Assembly (NCBI RefSeq): GCF_001182825.2
Contig: NZ_LFYO02000003.1
Span: 267,262 to 331,261 of the forward strand
Origin: Streptococcus sp. X13SY08
GTDB lineage: Bacteria > Bacillota > Bacilli > Lactobacillales > Streptococcaceae
Length of the DNA: 64,000 bases
Direction: 5' to 3'
Under the pieces are notes generated by a model. The model saw only the letters and a list, made by a program, of their open reading frames with translations. It made no database searches and had not been told where the DNA came from. Positions 48,427 to 58,754 of the stretch are shown in pieces. A program made the translations under genes and the position numbers. How positions within the stretch are numbered: position 1 is the first letter of the stretch; every line of letters starts with the position of its first letter.

Positions 48427-48432
48427 GTATAA
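48427..48432 (+). promoter_or_regulatory. -10 box upstream of fmt
   Basis: The hexamer TATAAT lies about 54 bp before the fmt start; the -35 is not evident. Confidence 0.4.
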
Positions 48433-48485
48433 TGAAAGAATGTAAGTATGGAAAAAAATAAAGCAAGAAGAAAGCAGAGAGTGAA

Positions 48486-49365
48486 ATGACAAAGATTATT
48501 TTTATGGGCACGCCAGCCTTTGCAGCCACAGTTTTGGAAGGGATTTTGTCAGACGCAGATTATCAAGTTTTAGCGGTTGTGACACAGCCAGATCGCGCAG
48601 TTGGACGCAAAAAAGTGCTCAGTATGACACCTGTCAAAGAGGTTGCCTTAGCGCATGATTTACCTGTTTTGCAACCTGAAAAATTATCAGGTAGTCCAGA
48701 AATGGATCTGCTAATGGAATTAGATGCAGATGGGATCGTAACGGCTGCTTTCGGACAATTTTTACCGACTAAGTTGCTAAATGCCATGGATTTTGCGGTC
48801 AATGTACATGCTTCTTTGTTGCCAAAATACCGTGGTGGTGCCCCTATCCATTATGCTCTTATCAATGGGGATGAGCGCGGGGGGGTTACCATTATGGAAA
48901 TGGTCAAGGAAATGGATGCTGGTGACATGATTGCAAGTAGCAGCATTGCCATCGAAGAGACTGACAATGTTGGGACTCTCTTTGAGAAACTTGCTATCGT
49001 AGGACGTGATTTATTGCTTAAAACCTTACCAGAGTATTTGGAAGGAAACATCAAGCCTGTGGCACAAGATGTCAGCCAAGTGACGTTTTCGCCCAATATT
49101 CAACCTGAGGAAGAGCGCGTGGCCGGTAGCCCACACGCTTTGGAATGGTGAACGCTTTAAGGTTTATGAAGCGATAGAGGTTGAAGGCGATGGCAAACCA
49201 GGGCAAGTCATTGAACGCACTAAGAAAACCTTGGTGATTGCTGCTGGAGAGCATGCTCTTTCCTTACAAACGGTGCAGCCAGCAGGCAAGCATAAGATGA
49301 GCATCGCTGATTTTTTGAATGGGAGCGGTCGTGATGTGACAGTAGGAGATCAATTTGGTGAATAA
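48486..49365 (+). pseudogene. fmt: Methionyl-tRNA formyltransferase, deletion with frameshift
   Basis: [17 protein letters not shown] and the catalytic [21 protein letters not shown] are present. At about 49122 EEERV changes frame to [17 protein letters not shown] with about 20 residues missing (the DW-x-x-x-A-x-x-x-N-x-I-R-G block at the start of the C-terminal tRNA-binding domain). The rest is normal to GDQFGE. Fmt formylates initiator Met-tRNA. The stop overlaps the rsmB start. Confidence 0.88.
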
Positions 49366-50668
49366 AAGAAATCAGACTGCGCGTGGCTTGGCTCTGCAAA
49401 TTTTAGGGCAAATCTTTGACAAAGGTGCCTATTCCAACATCGCACTCAAGCAAGAACTGGACAAATCAGACCTTAGCCAACAGGACAAGGCATTGGTCAC
49501 AGAAATTGTTTATGGCACTGTCGCTCGGAAAATCACCCTTGAGCGGGACCTCGCGCATGCTATTGCAGATAGAGACAAGGTAGATAGTTGGGTCTACCAC
49601 TTGCTAATGTTGAGCCTATATCAGTTGCTTTATCTGGATAAAATTCCTAATCATGCAGTGGTCAACGAAGGGGTCAATCTAGCAAAAAAAGGTCGTGGGA
49701 CCGATAAGTTTGTGAATGCTATCCTTCGTAAATTTGTAGATCAACCCTTACCAGATATTGACGCTATCAAGCGAAAAAATAAACGTTTATCTGTACGCTA
49801 TTCAGCGCCGGTCTGGCTGGTCAAAGCGCTGGTCACTGAATATGGTCAAGAGCGAGCAGAAAGGATGTTGGAAAGCCTCTTTGTTCGCAATAAAGCAAGC
49901 GTACGCGTGATAGATCCTAGTCAGTTGGATGAGTTGGCTCAGTCATTGCAGGCTGAAAAATCTCCATTATCACCGGTCGGATTGGTCAAAGCTCATGGAC
50001 ATTTTGCTGGAACAGAAGCCTTTCAACATGGATTAATTACTATCCAAGATGAAACCAGTCAATTGGTTGCTCCGACGCTAGAGTTAGAAGGTCATGAGAC
50101 CGTCCTGGATGCGTGTGCTGCTCCGGGTGGAAAAACGATGCATATGGCCTCCTACCTAACAAGTGGGCAGGTTGTAGCCTTAGATGTTCATGAGCATAAG
50201 TTAGAGTTGATTACAGAAAATGCAACTCGTCTTCATTTGGAAGATAAGGTACAGACTAAGAGCATGGATGCCAGAATGGTTCATAAACACTTTGCTGCAG
50301 ATAGCTTTGATAAGATTTTAGCGGATGCTCCATGCTCAGGTATCGGACTCATTCGACGAAAACCAGATATCAAATACACCAAAGAGACAGCAGATTTTGA
50401 GTCACTCCAAAAAACTCAGCTAGAGATACTGGACAGTGTTTGCCAAACGGTAAAAAAAGGTGGTATAATAACCTACAGCACCTGTACGATTGTTTCTAAG
50501 GAAAATCAAGAAGTGCTTGCACGCTTTTTGGAAGAGCATCCAAATTTTGAACAAGTACACTTAGAACATAAGTGTCAGGATATTATCAAGGATGGATGCA
50601 TCTTGATTACCCCTGAGCTATATGGAACAGACGGATTTTTCATCTGTCAAGTCAAAAGAATAGCCTAA
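49358..50668 (+). CDS. rsmB: 16S rRNA (cytosine-C5)-methyltransferase RsmB
   Basis: About 436 aa. The N-terminal NusB-like domain ([19 protein letters not shown]) is followed by the methyltransferase: SAM motif [26 protein letters not shown] with the catalytic Cys and TYSTCTI with the second Cys. It methylates C967 of 16S rRNA. The start is GTG 49358 (AGGAGA 49342-49347 upstream); a TTG one codon earlier also fits. Confidence 0.93.
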   Translation: MNKRNQTARGLALQILGQIFDKGAYSNIALKQELDKSDLSQQDKALVTEIVYGTVARKITLERDLAHAIADRDKVDSWVYHLLMLSLYQLLYLDKIPNHAVVNEGVNLAKKGRGTDKFVNAILRKFVDQPLPDIDAIKRKNKRLSVRYSAPVWLVKALVTEYGQERAERMLESLFVRNKASVRVIDPSQLDELAQSLQAEKSPLSPVGLVKAHGHFAGTEAFQHGLITIQDETSQLVAPTLELEGHETVLDACAAPGGKTMHMASYLTSGQVVALDVHEHKLELITENATRLHLEDKVQTKSMDARMVHKHFAADSFDKILADAPCSGIGLIRRKPDIKYTKETADFESLQKTQLEILDSVCQTVKKGGIITYSTCTIVSKENQEVLARFLEEHPNFEQVHLEHKCQDIIKDGCILITPELYGTDGFFICQVKRIA

Positions 50669-50707
50669 GAAAGAGGAGGAAGCTGATTGTTCAGCTGAAT
50701 AAAACAT

Positions 50708-51442
50708 ATGGAAATTGCACTTTTAACAGATGGTGGACAAAGACGCTCTAACAACCAAGATTATGTCAATCGCTATACTAACCGTGCGGGGATTGATTTG
50801 ATTATCTTGGCAGACGGAATGGGTGGGCATCGCGCAGGTCACATCGCTAGTGAAATGACAGCGACAGATCTTGGTGTAGCTTGGGTGGACACTCAGCTTA
50901 GTACACTGAATGGTGTTCGCGAATGGTTTGTGGATGTCATTGAAAAAGAAAATCGAAAAATCTATGAATTGGGACAGACAGAGGATTACAAAGGTATGGG
51001 AACAACGCTTGAAGCTGTTGTTGTCATTGATCATCAAATGATTCATGCCCATGTGGGGGACTCTCGTGTCGGCATTATCCGTGGTGAAGAATATATCCAA
51101 TTAACACATGATCACTCACTCGTCGGTGCTCTTGTGCGTGCAGGTCAATTGACCGAGGAGGAGGCTAGTCGCCATCCTCAGAAAAATATCATCACCCAAT
51201 CCATTGGTCAGCAAGAGCCCGTTGAGCCAGATATTGCTCTGAAAAATCTGGAAGTGGGCGATTATGTCCTCGTCAACAGTGATGGATTGACAAACATGGT
51301 TACGATTGAAGATATTTGTGATATCGTAACAAGTGATGTCACCCTCAAACAAAAAGCTGAAACGCTTATTCGTTTTGCCAACAACGCAGGTGGAACAGAT
51401 AACATTACCGTAGCTCTTCTTCACATGCTCGGGGAGGAATAA
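50708..51442 (+). CDS. stp: PP2C-family serine/threonine phosphatase Stp
   Basis: 244 aa with metal-binding [28 protein letters not shown] and GGTDNITVA. It dephosphorylates targets of the adjacent kinase PknB (StkP) that regulates division and wall synthesis. Two nucleotides separate it from pknB. Confidence 0.93.
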   Translation: MEIALLTDGGQRRSNNQDYVNRYTNRAGIDLIILADGMGGHRAGHIASEMTATDLGVAWVDTQLSTLNGVREWFVDVIEKENRKIYELGQTEDYKGMGTTLEAVVVIDHQMIHAHVGDSRVGIIRGEEYIQLTHDHSLVGALVRAGQLTEEEASRHPQKNIITQSIGQQEPVEPDIALKNLEVGDYVLVNSDGLTNMVTIEDICDIVTSDVTLKQKAETLIRFANNAGGTDNITVALLHMLGEE

Positions 51443-51444
51443 GC

Positions 51445-53454
51445 ATGATTCAAATCGGAAAGATATTTGCGGGGAGATACCGTGTTGTTCGTCAAATCGG
51501 ACGCGGTGGTATGGCGGATGTCTATTTGGCTAGGGATCTGATTTTGGATGGACAAGAAGTTGCCGTTAAAGTGCTTCGAACCAATTATCAGACGGATCAG
51601 GTAGCTATCCAGCGTTTCCAGAAGAAGATGGTCAACAATATCTAGCTATGGAATATATTGATGGGCTTGATTTAAAACGCTACATCAAAGAAAATGGGCC
51701 CTTATCAAATGATGAGGCAGTCCGTTTGATGGGAGAAATCCTCTTAGCTATGCGGATGGCCCATACTCGTGGCATTGTCCATAGAGATTTGAAACCTCAA
51801 AATGTCATTTTGACCAAAAAAGGGGTTGCTAAGGTAACGGATTTCGGGATTGCAGTTGCCTTTGCGGAAACCAGTCTGACCCAGACCAATTCCATGTTGG
51901 GATCAGTGCATTATTTATCTCCTGAGCAGGCTCGTGGCTCTAAAGCAACTGTCCAGAGTGATATTTATTCCATGGGGATTATTCTGTTTGAAATGTTGAC
52001 GGGACGAATTCCCTATGATGGCGACAGTGCAGTAACCATCGCGCTCCAGCATTTCCAACAGCCATTGCCATCTGTCAGAGATGAAAATCCGCGCGTCCCA
52101 CAGGCATTAGAAAATGTAGTGTTACGTGCGACTGCTAAAAAGTTGGCTGATCGCTACAAAACAGTTGCCGAAATGTATACAGATTTGGCCTCGGCATTGT
52201 CACAGGATCGTCGCCATGAAAGAAAAGTGCAATTCGCCGAGACAAAATCAGATAGCAAAACGTTACCTAAATTGTCACAGATAACAACAGAGGGCAAAAT
52301 AATTGCAGCTGTGACTAAAAAACCACAGGATAAGAAAACTGCGGATAACAAATCAGTGTCTAAGCCACTCAAGGCAAAACGCAAGATGCGCACGAGATAC
52401 AAAGTCTTAATCGCAGCAGTCTTATTGTTGATGGGTGCCTTTGCGACAGTTCTTCTGAGCACACCAGCAACTATTCCTGTTCCAGATGTTGTGGGAGAGA
52501 CTCTGGTCGTTGCTCAAGAAAAAATTGAAACTTCTGGTTTGAAAGTAGGAGAGGTTACAGAAGAAGCCTCGTCTGAAGTCAAAGAAGGTACAGTTTTGCG
52601 TACAGACCCAGCTGCCAATACCTCTAAGCGAGAAGGTAGTAAAATTAATATCGTCATTGCTGTAGCAGAAGCGGTAGTGGTTCCTGACGTTTCAGGTATG
52701 ACTCAAGAAGAAGCTGAAACCGAATTGACTACTTTAGGGTTCGAAATCGGTGAAGTAAAAACTGAAAAATCCAGCTCTGTAGCAGAGGGGTTGGTCATTC
52801 GTACCGATCCAAAAGGAAACAGCTCTAAAGTTAAAGGAAGCAAAGTTAACATTTATGTTTCTTCTGGAGTGGAAATGGTCACCGTTCCAGATGTAGCAGG
52901 ATTGTCACAATCTGCAGCAGAATCCAATTTGAAAAATGCTGGCTTCCAAGTGACCATTACCGAGCAGTCAAGCGATACAATGGAAAAAGGAGTGGCAATT
53001 GGTACAGATCCAGCTGCCAACACTTCCCAACCCAAAAATAGTAAGATTTCTCTTATTATTTCAAATGGTATTGCTACAGAAGTAGTTCCTGTTGTGACTG
53101 GTTTGACGGAAAATCAAGCCCGGTCTGCAATTGAAAAAGCAGGTTTTACGGTAGGAGAGATTACCAAAGATTATAGTTCAACAGTCCGAGCAGGTTCTGT
53201 CATCAGTAGCGATCCTGCTGCAGATGATTATGCCAGATTTTGGTTCTCAACAAGTAACCTATGCTGAGGCTAGACGACAATTACAGGCATTGGGAGTATC
53301 TGTGTCTTCAATTGAAAAAGTTCAAGATCAGAATACACAGACAGCCCAAGCTGACCTTGTTGTAGGACAATATCCTGTAGCCGGTCAAGTGATTGATGGA
53401 ACTGTTACATTATATGTTTCCGTTGCGACGAAAAACGGTGCAAATGGACAATAA
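51445..53454 (+). pseudogene. pknB: Serine/threonine kinase PknB (StkP) with PASTA repeats, two deletions
   Basis: The kinase starts normally ([20 protein letters not shown], catalytic Lys in VAVKVLR) but at about 51618 RFQ jumps to [14 protein letters not shown], losing about 20 residues that include the helix-C Glu. The rest of the kinase ([14 protein letters not shown]-like SPEQARG) is present; a membrane helix near residue 330 and extracellular PASTA repeats starting at VPDVVGE follow. The fourth of five is cut at about 53227, where DPAAD jumps frame to [20 protein letters not shown] domains sense muropeptides or lipid II. Paired with Stp. Confidence 0.88.
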
Positions 53455-53461
53455 AGTGATG

Positions 53462-53491
53462 AAAAAAGAGGGATTTCTTCCCTCTTTTTTC
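53462..53491 (+). terminator. Terminator of stp-pknB
   Basis: AAAAAAGAGGGA/TCCCTCTTTTTT hairpin around TTTCT. Confidence 0.9.
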
Positions 53492-53877
53492 CATGATTTC
53501 TGTAAATTTGTTACAATAGGTATAAACAATTCAGATCATAATCATAGTTTTTCTTATTTCCAATTTAGGGAGTCTTCTAGATTTTTGGAATGATCTTGTA
53601 TCTGATGAGTGGTAAGAAATTTTTAAACATTGAATTCATTGAAAAAAAGCTCTTAACGCGTCACTTAGGTAAATTCGATGACGGCATTTACTACGGTTTG
53701 GCTAAATGAAATGATTGTCAACTCTAGTGGGTTGAATTCGAGGCAAATTAGAGATATAGGTGCTCGCCTGTACCTACTTTTAGGGACAAATGTCCTTGTA
53801 GCTCTAAACTTGTCCTCAGTTTCCTATTTTTATAGGGAATTCTTCAGGCTCTCATATCTCAAGGAAAGGAAATCAGA
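53492..53877 (+). other. Long leader region of liaFSR
   Basis: 386 bp without a convincing gene. It holds TTGTTACAAT-type promoter bases near 53510, then hairpins such as GGACAAATGTCC (about 53784-53795) and TTTCCTAT...ATAGGGAA (about 53828-53844), and a strong AAGGAAAGGAAA site before the liaF ATG. A 67-codon frame at 53678-53881 ends in ATGA with liaF but has no recognisable relative and a weak start. Confidence 0.5.
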
Positions 53878-54570
53878 ATGAGAAAAGTACAGTTTTTTAT
53901 TTTACTAGAATCTTTGATATTTACCATGGCGCTTTTTGATATTCTGGCAAGCGAAGCAGCTCGAGGAATGTTGCTTTTTGCACTGATTTTATTGGTCGTT
54001 CGCTATCTACTGAAAAGTCAGGGCATCGATTTTTTTCTGGTCAGTGCAGCCGTTCTCTTCTTAGTTTTTGTACTCAATCCTTATTTTATCTTAGGTGTCT
54101 TTCTTGCGGTTGCTTACATATTGATTAACTCTTTTGCTCGTTATGAAAAGCGTAATCAATACACTCATATTTTTCTGGATGACACGATCTTAGAAGCTAA
54201 GCGGCAAAAGAGTAAGTGGTTCGGGGACCAAACTCATAGTAAGGACCATTACGGGTTTGAAGATATCAATGTCATTCGTCTTTTTGGCAATGATGTCATT
54301 GATCTGGATGAAGCAATTATGGTTGGTAAAGATAATGTTGTCATTATCCGAAAACTTTTTGGTCGGACCAAAATTATTGTTCCCATTGATGTGGAGGTTA
54401 GTCTGTCTGCTTCCAGTCTGTATGGTCAGGTGCAATTTTTAGGCTTATCATCATGGGATTTACGTAATGAAAGTTTTGCCATTGAAAGTCCCCAGTACAA
54501 AGATTCTCATAAGCGAGTCAAAGTTGTCATCAATTGCTTCTTCGGTGATGCGGAGGTGGTTCGCGTATGA
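53878..54570 (+). CDS. liaF: LiaF, envelope-stress regulator (inhibitor of LiaS)
   Basis: 230 aa. Four N-terminal membrane helices (residues 5-24, 29-45, 50-65, 70-85) are followed by a cytoplasmic DUF2154-like C-terminal domain (DINVIRLFGNDVIDLDEA, IIRKLFGRTKIIVPIDVEVSL, GDAEVVRV). LiaF keeps the kinase LiaS off until cell-wall antibiotics act. The stop overlaps liaS by ATGA. Confidence 0.9.
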   Translation: MRKVQFFILLESLIFTMALFDILASEAARGMLLFALILLVVRYLLKSQGIDFFLVSAAVLFLVFVLNPYFILGVFLAVAYILINSFARYEKRNQYTHIFLDDTILEAKRQKSKWFGDQTHSKDHYGFEDINVIRLFGNDVIDLDEAIMVGKDNVVIIRKLFGRTKIIVPIDVEVSLSASSLYGQVQFLGLSSWDLRNESFAIESPQYKDSHKRVKVVINCFFGDAEVVRV

Positions 54571-55586
54571 TGAGAAAAGGTACGATTTTCCTACTGATTT
54601 GGTATGCGACACTCATTGTCTTAATTGTGCTTGCGGCAGTTTTCCCCTTGCTCAACCAATCGCTATGGGATATTTCGCTGTGGACGACGACGGAAGAACT
54701 CATTTTTACACTGATTTTGCTGATTTTATCATTAGCATTTTTCCTCTTTATTGTGGTACAATCAGCTGCATTGGCAGCCACACAATTGACACGTCAAAAA
54801 ATTCGGGCTATTTTACAAAATAAAAGTCTTCGTTCGTGGTCTGATGAAGATCAGCTGTTGCTGCAATTATCGGATAAAGTGCGCAATCTGACTCAGAAAG
54901 TGCAAATGATTGATAACAAGGATTTGGTCGAGCAAGAAGAAATTGTAGAAGCTGAGCGCAAACGAATTGCCCGAGATTTGCATGATACAGTCAGCCAAGA
55001 GCTCTTTGCAACCAGTATGATCCTATCTGGGCTAGCTGCAAACGTGTCTCAGGTTCCAGAAGAAACACTAACTCAACAACTCGTTCTTGTCAAAGAAATG
55101 ATTGAAACAGCTCAGCGAGATTTGCGCATTTTACATTTGCATCTTCGCCCGAGTGAACTGGATGGCAAAAATCTGGTAGAAGGATTTGATATCATTCTCA
55201 AAGAAGTCAGCGATAAAAGTAATATGACAGTTCATTTTCACAATGATATTCAAGAATTGCCTAAACTGATGGAGGAGCACCTCTTTCGGATTGGTCAAGA
55301 AATCATCAGCAATACGCTCCGCCATGCCCATGCCAAACAGTTGGAAGTTTATTTGGTTCAAAATGAGTCGGAACTCCAACTAAAAATGGTTGATGATGGT
55401 GTTGGCTTTGTTTTGGGAGAAGATGAAGAAGTCAGCTATGGATTGCAAAACATTCAGGAACGAGTGGAAGACATGGCAGGGACCTTAAAAATTCGAACAG
55501 CACCGAATAAGGGAGTCGCCATTGATATCCGAATCCCTCTATTGAAAGGAAAAGATGATGACGAAAATACGTGTAATGTTGATTGA
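54567..55586 (+). CDS. liaS: Sensor histidine kinase LiaS
   Basis: 339 aa. Two N-terminal helices (residues 7-28 and 45-70) form a short intramembrane sensor. The HisKA_3 box RKRIARDLHDTVSQEL carries the phosphorylated His; the ATPase domain shows GQEIISNTLRHAHAK (N box), DDGVGF and YGLQNIQERV. It belongs to the intramembrane-sensing LiaS/VraS group. The end overlaps liaR by 32 nt. Confidence 0.93.
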   Translation: MMRKGTIFLLIWYATLIVLIVLAAVFPLLNQSLWDISLWTTTEELIFTLILLILSLAFFLFIVVQSAALAATQLTRQKIRAILQNKSLRSWSDEDQLLLQLSDKVRNLTQKVQMIDNKDLVEQEEIVEAERKRIARDLHDTVSQELFATSMILSGLAANVSQVPEETLTQQLVLVKEMIETAQRDLRILHLHLRPSELDGKNLVEGFDIILKEVSDKSNMTVHFHNDIQELPKLMEEHLFRIGQEIISNTLRHAHAKQLEVYLVQNESELQLKMVDDGVGFVLGEDEEVSYGLQNIQERVEDMAGTLKIRTAPNKGVAIDIRIPLLKGKDDDENTCNVD

Positions 55587-56202
55587 TGACCACGAGATGG
55601 TTCGTTTAGGTTTAAAAAGTTTCTTGAATTTACAAGCTAATATTGAAGTCGTGGCAGAAGCGCGTGATGGGCAAGAAGGTCTAGAGAGGGTTTTAGACAT
55701 TAAACCAGACGTTATTGTCATGGATTTGGTGATGCCAAAGATGACGGGTGTTGAGGCAACGCTAGCTATTTTAGAAGAATGGCCTGACGCTAAGATTGTC
55801 ATTTTGACTTCCTATCTGGATAATGAGAAAATCTATCCTGTTTTAAATGCTGGTGCACGTGGTTATATGTTAAAAACATCCAGTGCAGAAGAAATTTTAG
55901 GTGCCATTCGAAAAGTAGCTCGTGGGGAATTGGCAATTGAGATGGAAGTGGAGAAAAAGGTAGAGCACAATCGTACCCATCCTGCTCTCCATGATGATTT
56001 GACGGTGCGTGAACGAGAAATTTTAGCACTTTTGGCAAAAGGATATGATAATCAACGCATCGCAGATGAATCCTTCATTTCTCTGAAAACAGTCAAGACT
56101 CATGTGTCCAATATCCTTTCAAAATTAGCTGTTAGTGATCGTACGCAGGCTGTTGTCTATGCCTTCCGACATGGTTTAGTAGAGCAGGATGACCAAGCGT
56201 GA
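55555..56202 (+). CDS. liaR: Response regulator LiaR
   Basis: 215 aa NarL/LuxR family. The receiver has the acidic pair in LIDDHEM, the phospho-Asp in DVIVMDLVMPKMTG, the Thr/Lys positions and a GYMLKTSS loop; the C-terminal HTH is LTVREREILALLAKGYDNQRIAD. In streptococci LiaR activates envelope-stress genes. It starts inside liaS in another frame, with AAAGGAAAAG upstream. Confidence 0.93.
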   Translation: MMTKIRVMLIDDHEMVRLGLKSFLNLQANIEVVAEARDGQEGLERVLDIKPDVIVMDLVMPKMTGVEATLAILEEWPDAKIVILTSYLDNEKIYPVLNAGARGYMLKTSSAEEILGAIRKVARGELAIEMEVEKKVEHNRTHPALHDDLTVREREILALLAKGYDNQRIADESFISLKTVKTHVSNILSKLAVSDRTQAVVYAFRHGLVEQDDQA

Positions 56203-56221
56203 AGGTATCAGAAAAAGATGG

Positions 56222-56227
56222 TATAAT
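56222..56227 (+). promoter_or_regulatory. -10 box upstream of the HAD-cyclophilin gene
   Basis: TATAAT at 56222-56227, about 28 bp before the chosen ATG, 20 nt after the liaR stop. Confidence 0.45.
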
Positions 56228-56255
56228 GTAAGAAAATGGAGTGAAAAGGTACCAA

Positions 56256-57656
56256 ATGGACGCAAAATTAAAATATAGAGCCAAAAAAATAAAGATCGTC
56301 TTTTTTGATATTGATGATACCTTGCGGATAAAGGATACTGGCTACATGCCAGGCTCCTTGCAGCATGTGTTTCAATCTTTGCGCAAAAAAGGGATTTTAA
56401 CCGGGATTGCCTCAGGACGTGCTATTTATGGAGTTGTTCCCGAGATTCGAACGCTAAATCCAGACATCTTTGCTATGATTAACGGTAGTTTTGTTGGGGA
56501 TCGAAAAGGAAATGTTATTCATCACAAACCCATTCCCAAGGAATTGGTAGAAAAATATGTGGCTTGGAGCAAGCGTGACGGTTTTGATTATGGGCTCATG
56601 GGTAGTCATAAAGCAGTTCTATCAAAACGTGATCCTCGTATCAACGCGACGATTGATATTGTCTATGACAACTTAGAAGTAGATCCTGACTTTTATCAAG
56701 ACAATGATATTTATCAAATGTGGACATTTGAACCAGAAGGTGTAGACTTAGTCTTGCCAGAAGAGCTCAACAAGGAATTGCGTAGTGTGCGTTGGGATTT
56801 TATGTCTTCTGATATCATTTTGAAAGAGGCGTCAAAGGCCGCGGGCGTTGCACAAGCTGTGGAACATCTGGGACTAAAACCTGAAAATGTCTTAGTTTTC
56901 GGTGATGGTCTCAATGATTTAGAATTGTTTGATTACGCAGGAATCAGTATAGCAATGGGCATTTTCCATCCGGAAGTACAAGCAAAAGCAGATTATATTA
57001 CTAAAAAAGTAGAAGAAGACGGCATTTTAGATGCCTTAGAAAAATTAGGACTGGTAGAACCAATGAGAGAATATCCACAAACAAATATTGCAGCAGCAGA
57101 AGGTCCAATCGCGACCATTAAAACCAACCATGGAGACATGAAAATCAAATTTTTCCCAAATCATGCTCCTAAAACAGTAGCAAACTTTGTAGCTCTTTCA
57201 AAAGATGGCTATTATGATGGCATTATCTTCCACCGCATTATCAAAGACTTCATGATTCAAGGTGGTGACCCAACAGGGACTGGTATGGGCGGGGAATCTA
57301 TCTACGGCACGAGTTTTGAAGATGAATTTTCAATGGAATTGTTCAATGTGCGTGGTGCACTGTCCATGGCAAATGCTGGTCCAAATACCAATGGAAGTCA
57401 ATTTTTCATCGTTCAAAATACCAACTTCCCATACTCCGCTAAAGAATTGGAACGTGGCGGATGGCCTGAAGAGATTGCTGCGCTCTATGCAGAAAATGGC
57501 GGCACACCTCACCTTGACCAAAAACATACTGTATTCGGTCACTTGATGGATGAAGAATCTTATAAGGTTTTGGACACTATTGCAGCTGTTGAAACTGGAG
57601 CCATGGACAAACCAAAAGAAGATGTTGTCATCCAAACCATTGAAGTTGAGGACTAA
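56256..57656 (+). CDS. Bifunctional Cof-type HAD hydrolase / cyclophilin-type peptidyl-prolyl isomerase
   Basis: 466 aa fusion. Residues about 1-265: HAD phosphatase with [19 protein letters not shown] and [11 protein letters not shown]. Residues about 280-466: cyclophilin with [48 protein letters not shown] and HTVFGHL, a complete active site with FHR. The fusion is found in several streptococci. A GTG at 56241 is an alternative start; ATG 56256 has AAAAGG 6 nt upstream. Substrates unknown. Confidence 0.92.
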   Translation: MDAKLKYRAKKIKIVFFDIDDTLRIKDTGYMPGSLQHVFQSLRKKGILTGIASGRAIYGVVPEIRTLNPDIFAMINGSFVGDRKGNVIHHKPIPKELVEKYVAWSKRDGFDYGLMGSHKAVLSKRDPRINATIDIVYDNLEVDPDFYQDNDIYQMWTFEPEGVDLVLPEELNKELRSVRWDFMSSDIILKEASKAAGVAQAVEHLGLKPENVLVFGDGLNDLELFDYAGISIAMGIFHPEVQAKADYITKKVEEDGILDALEKLGLVEPMREYPQTNIAAAEGPIATIKTNHGDMKIKFFPNHAPKTVANFVALSKDGYYDGIIFHRIIKDFMIQGGDPTGTGMGGESIYGTSFEDEFSMELFNVRGALSMANAGPNTNGSQFFIVQNTNFPYSAKELERGGWPEEIAALYAENGGTPHLDQKHTVFGHLMDEESYKVLDTIAAVETGAMDKPKEDVVIQTIEVED

Positions 57657-57661
57657 GACCC

Positions 57662-58030
57662 ATGAAAATTGGAGATAAGATACAGGGAACCATTACAGGA
57701 ATCCAATCTTATGGCGCCTTTGTCGAATTGCAAGATGGAACGACAGGTCTCATTCATATCTCTGAGATTAAGACGGGCTATGTGGACAATATCTATCAAA
57801 CCTTAAAAGTGGGACAAATGGTACAAGTTCAGGTAGTAGATGTGGATGAATTTAGCCAAAAGGCAAGTTTATCTATGCGAACCTTAGAGGAAGAAAGTCA
57901 CAAACTTCCCCGACGTCATCGCTTTACCAACGATCGTCATAAAATTGGATTTGAACCCTTTAAAAAAGCTCTTCCAAAATGGATAGAGGAAGCAAAAAGA
58001 GAATTAACGAAAAAAGAGAGTGAGAGCTAA
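57662..58030 (+). CDS. cvfD: S1-domain RNA-binding protein CvfD (YugI/GSP13-like)
   Basis: 122 aa. One S1 domain (residues 3-75: GDKIQGTITGIQSYGAFVEL, GLIHISEI, VVDVDEFSQKASLSMR) plus a basic C-terminal tail. CvfD is a post-transcriptional regulator in pneumococcus; YugI/GSP13 binds ribosomes in Bacillus. It starts 5 nt after the fusion gene and is likely co-transcribed. The name is inferred from similarity. Confidence 0.8.
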   Translation: MKIGDKIQGTITGIQSYGAFVELQDGTTGLIHISEIKTGYVDNIYQTLKVGQMVQVQVVDVDEFSQKASLSMRTLEEESHKLPRRHRFTNDRHKIGFEPFKKALPKWIEEAKRELTKKESES

Positions 58031-58043
58031 TCACTCTCTTTTA
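58012..58043 (+). terminator. Terminator after cvfD
   Basis: AAAGAGAGTGA/TCACTCTCTTT hairpin ending in TTATTTT, overlapping the stop. Confidence 0.85.
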
Positions 58044-58151
58044 TTTTCAGCAAACAAATTATTTAAAAATAACTAATTAGTGATATAAAATGGATTCATA
58101 CTTAATTAATTGTTGTTCGTGGAACGACATCATAAAAAAGGAGAAGAAACA

Positions 58152-58712
58152 ATGAAACCTACTTATGTTATTTCACCTAAAAATGCTGGTCTTGATCTTT
58201 TTGCAGGAGTAATGACCGCAAAAGCTCTTTATGAAAACTTTGGTCATCCCTATGAAGTTGCTTCTGTAACGGAAGCAGATGCTCAAACTCAATTCGCCTT
58301 TGAGCGCTTTGGATTTGAACTACCTCAAGTTATTGAAACGTTAGCTGATAAAACAGATAACGCAACCTATATTGGTTCCTTGAATCCAGAAGATTACACA
58401 AATGATATGGATCAAATTCAAATGTTCGCCGCATTTAGCAATCAAACAATCTCAGGTTTGATTGCTCCTGCAGTTCATGTCAACGTTCATCCTTACAAGA
58501 CAACGAGTGCCGTCATCTTCGACCTCTATCATAATTTCCGTCATTTTGAGGTTTCTAGTCAATTAGCTGGACTATTGCTTGCGGCCTATATCGTAGAAAC
58601 CAATAATTTTGAGGGAGAACTCGGATTTGAAGATCAGTCATTTGTGACCTACTTAAAATCAAAAATTGACTTTGACTTGGACAAATTTGCAAAAAAATTA
58701 CTGTCTAAATAA
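58152..58712 (+). CDS. DHH/PpaC-like protein A, catalytic motifs lost
   Basis: 186 aa. It lines up loosely with the N-terminal DHH domain of manganese-dependent inorganic pyrophosphatase PpaC: TYVISPKNAGLDLFAG in the place of VFGHQNPDSDA, ATYIGSLNPEDYTN in the place of the TDHNEFQ region, and SSQLAGLLLAAYIVETN in the place of LAGLLLSGLISDT. The metal-binding His and Asp residues and the DHH motif are absent (HVNVHPYKTTSAV is at the DHH position), as is the DHHA2 domain. Function unknown; a binding role is possible. AAGGAG precedes the ATG. It forms a tandem pair with the next gene. Confidence 0.7.
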   Translation: MKPTYVISPKNAGLDLFAGVMTAKALYENFGHPYEVASVTEADAQTQFAFERFGFELPQVIETLADKTDNATYIGSLNPEDYTNDMDQIQMFAAFSNQTISGLIAPAVHVNVHPYKTTSAVIFDLYHNFRHFEVSSQLAGLLLAAYIVETNNFEGELGFEDQSFVTYLKSKIDFDLDKFAKKLLSK

Positions 58713-58754
58713 GTTACTTCCTGTAAATGCTAGAAAAAGAAAAGGAGAAAGATA

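Noticed and set aside
53678..53881. 67-codon ORF ending in ATGA with liaF
   Set aside because: Start context is weak and the peptide is not recognisable; kept only as a possibility in the leader finding.
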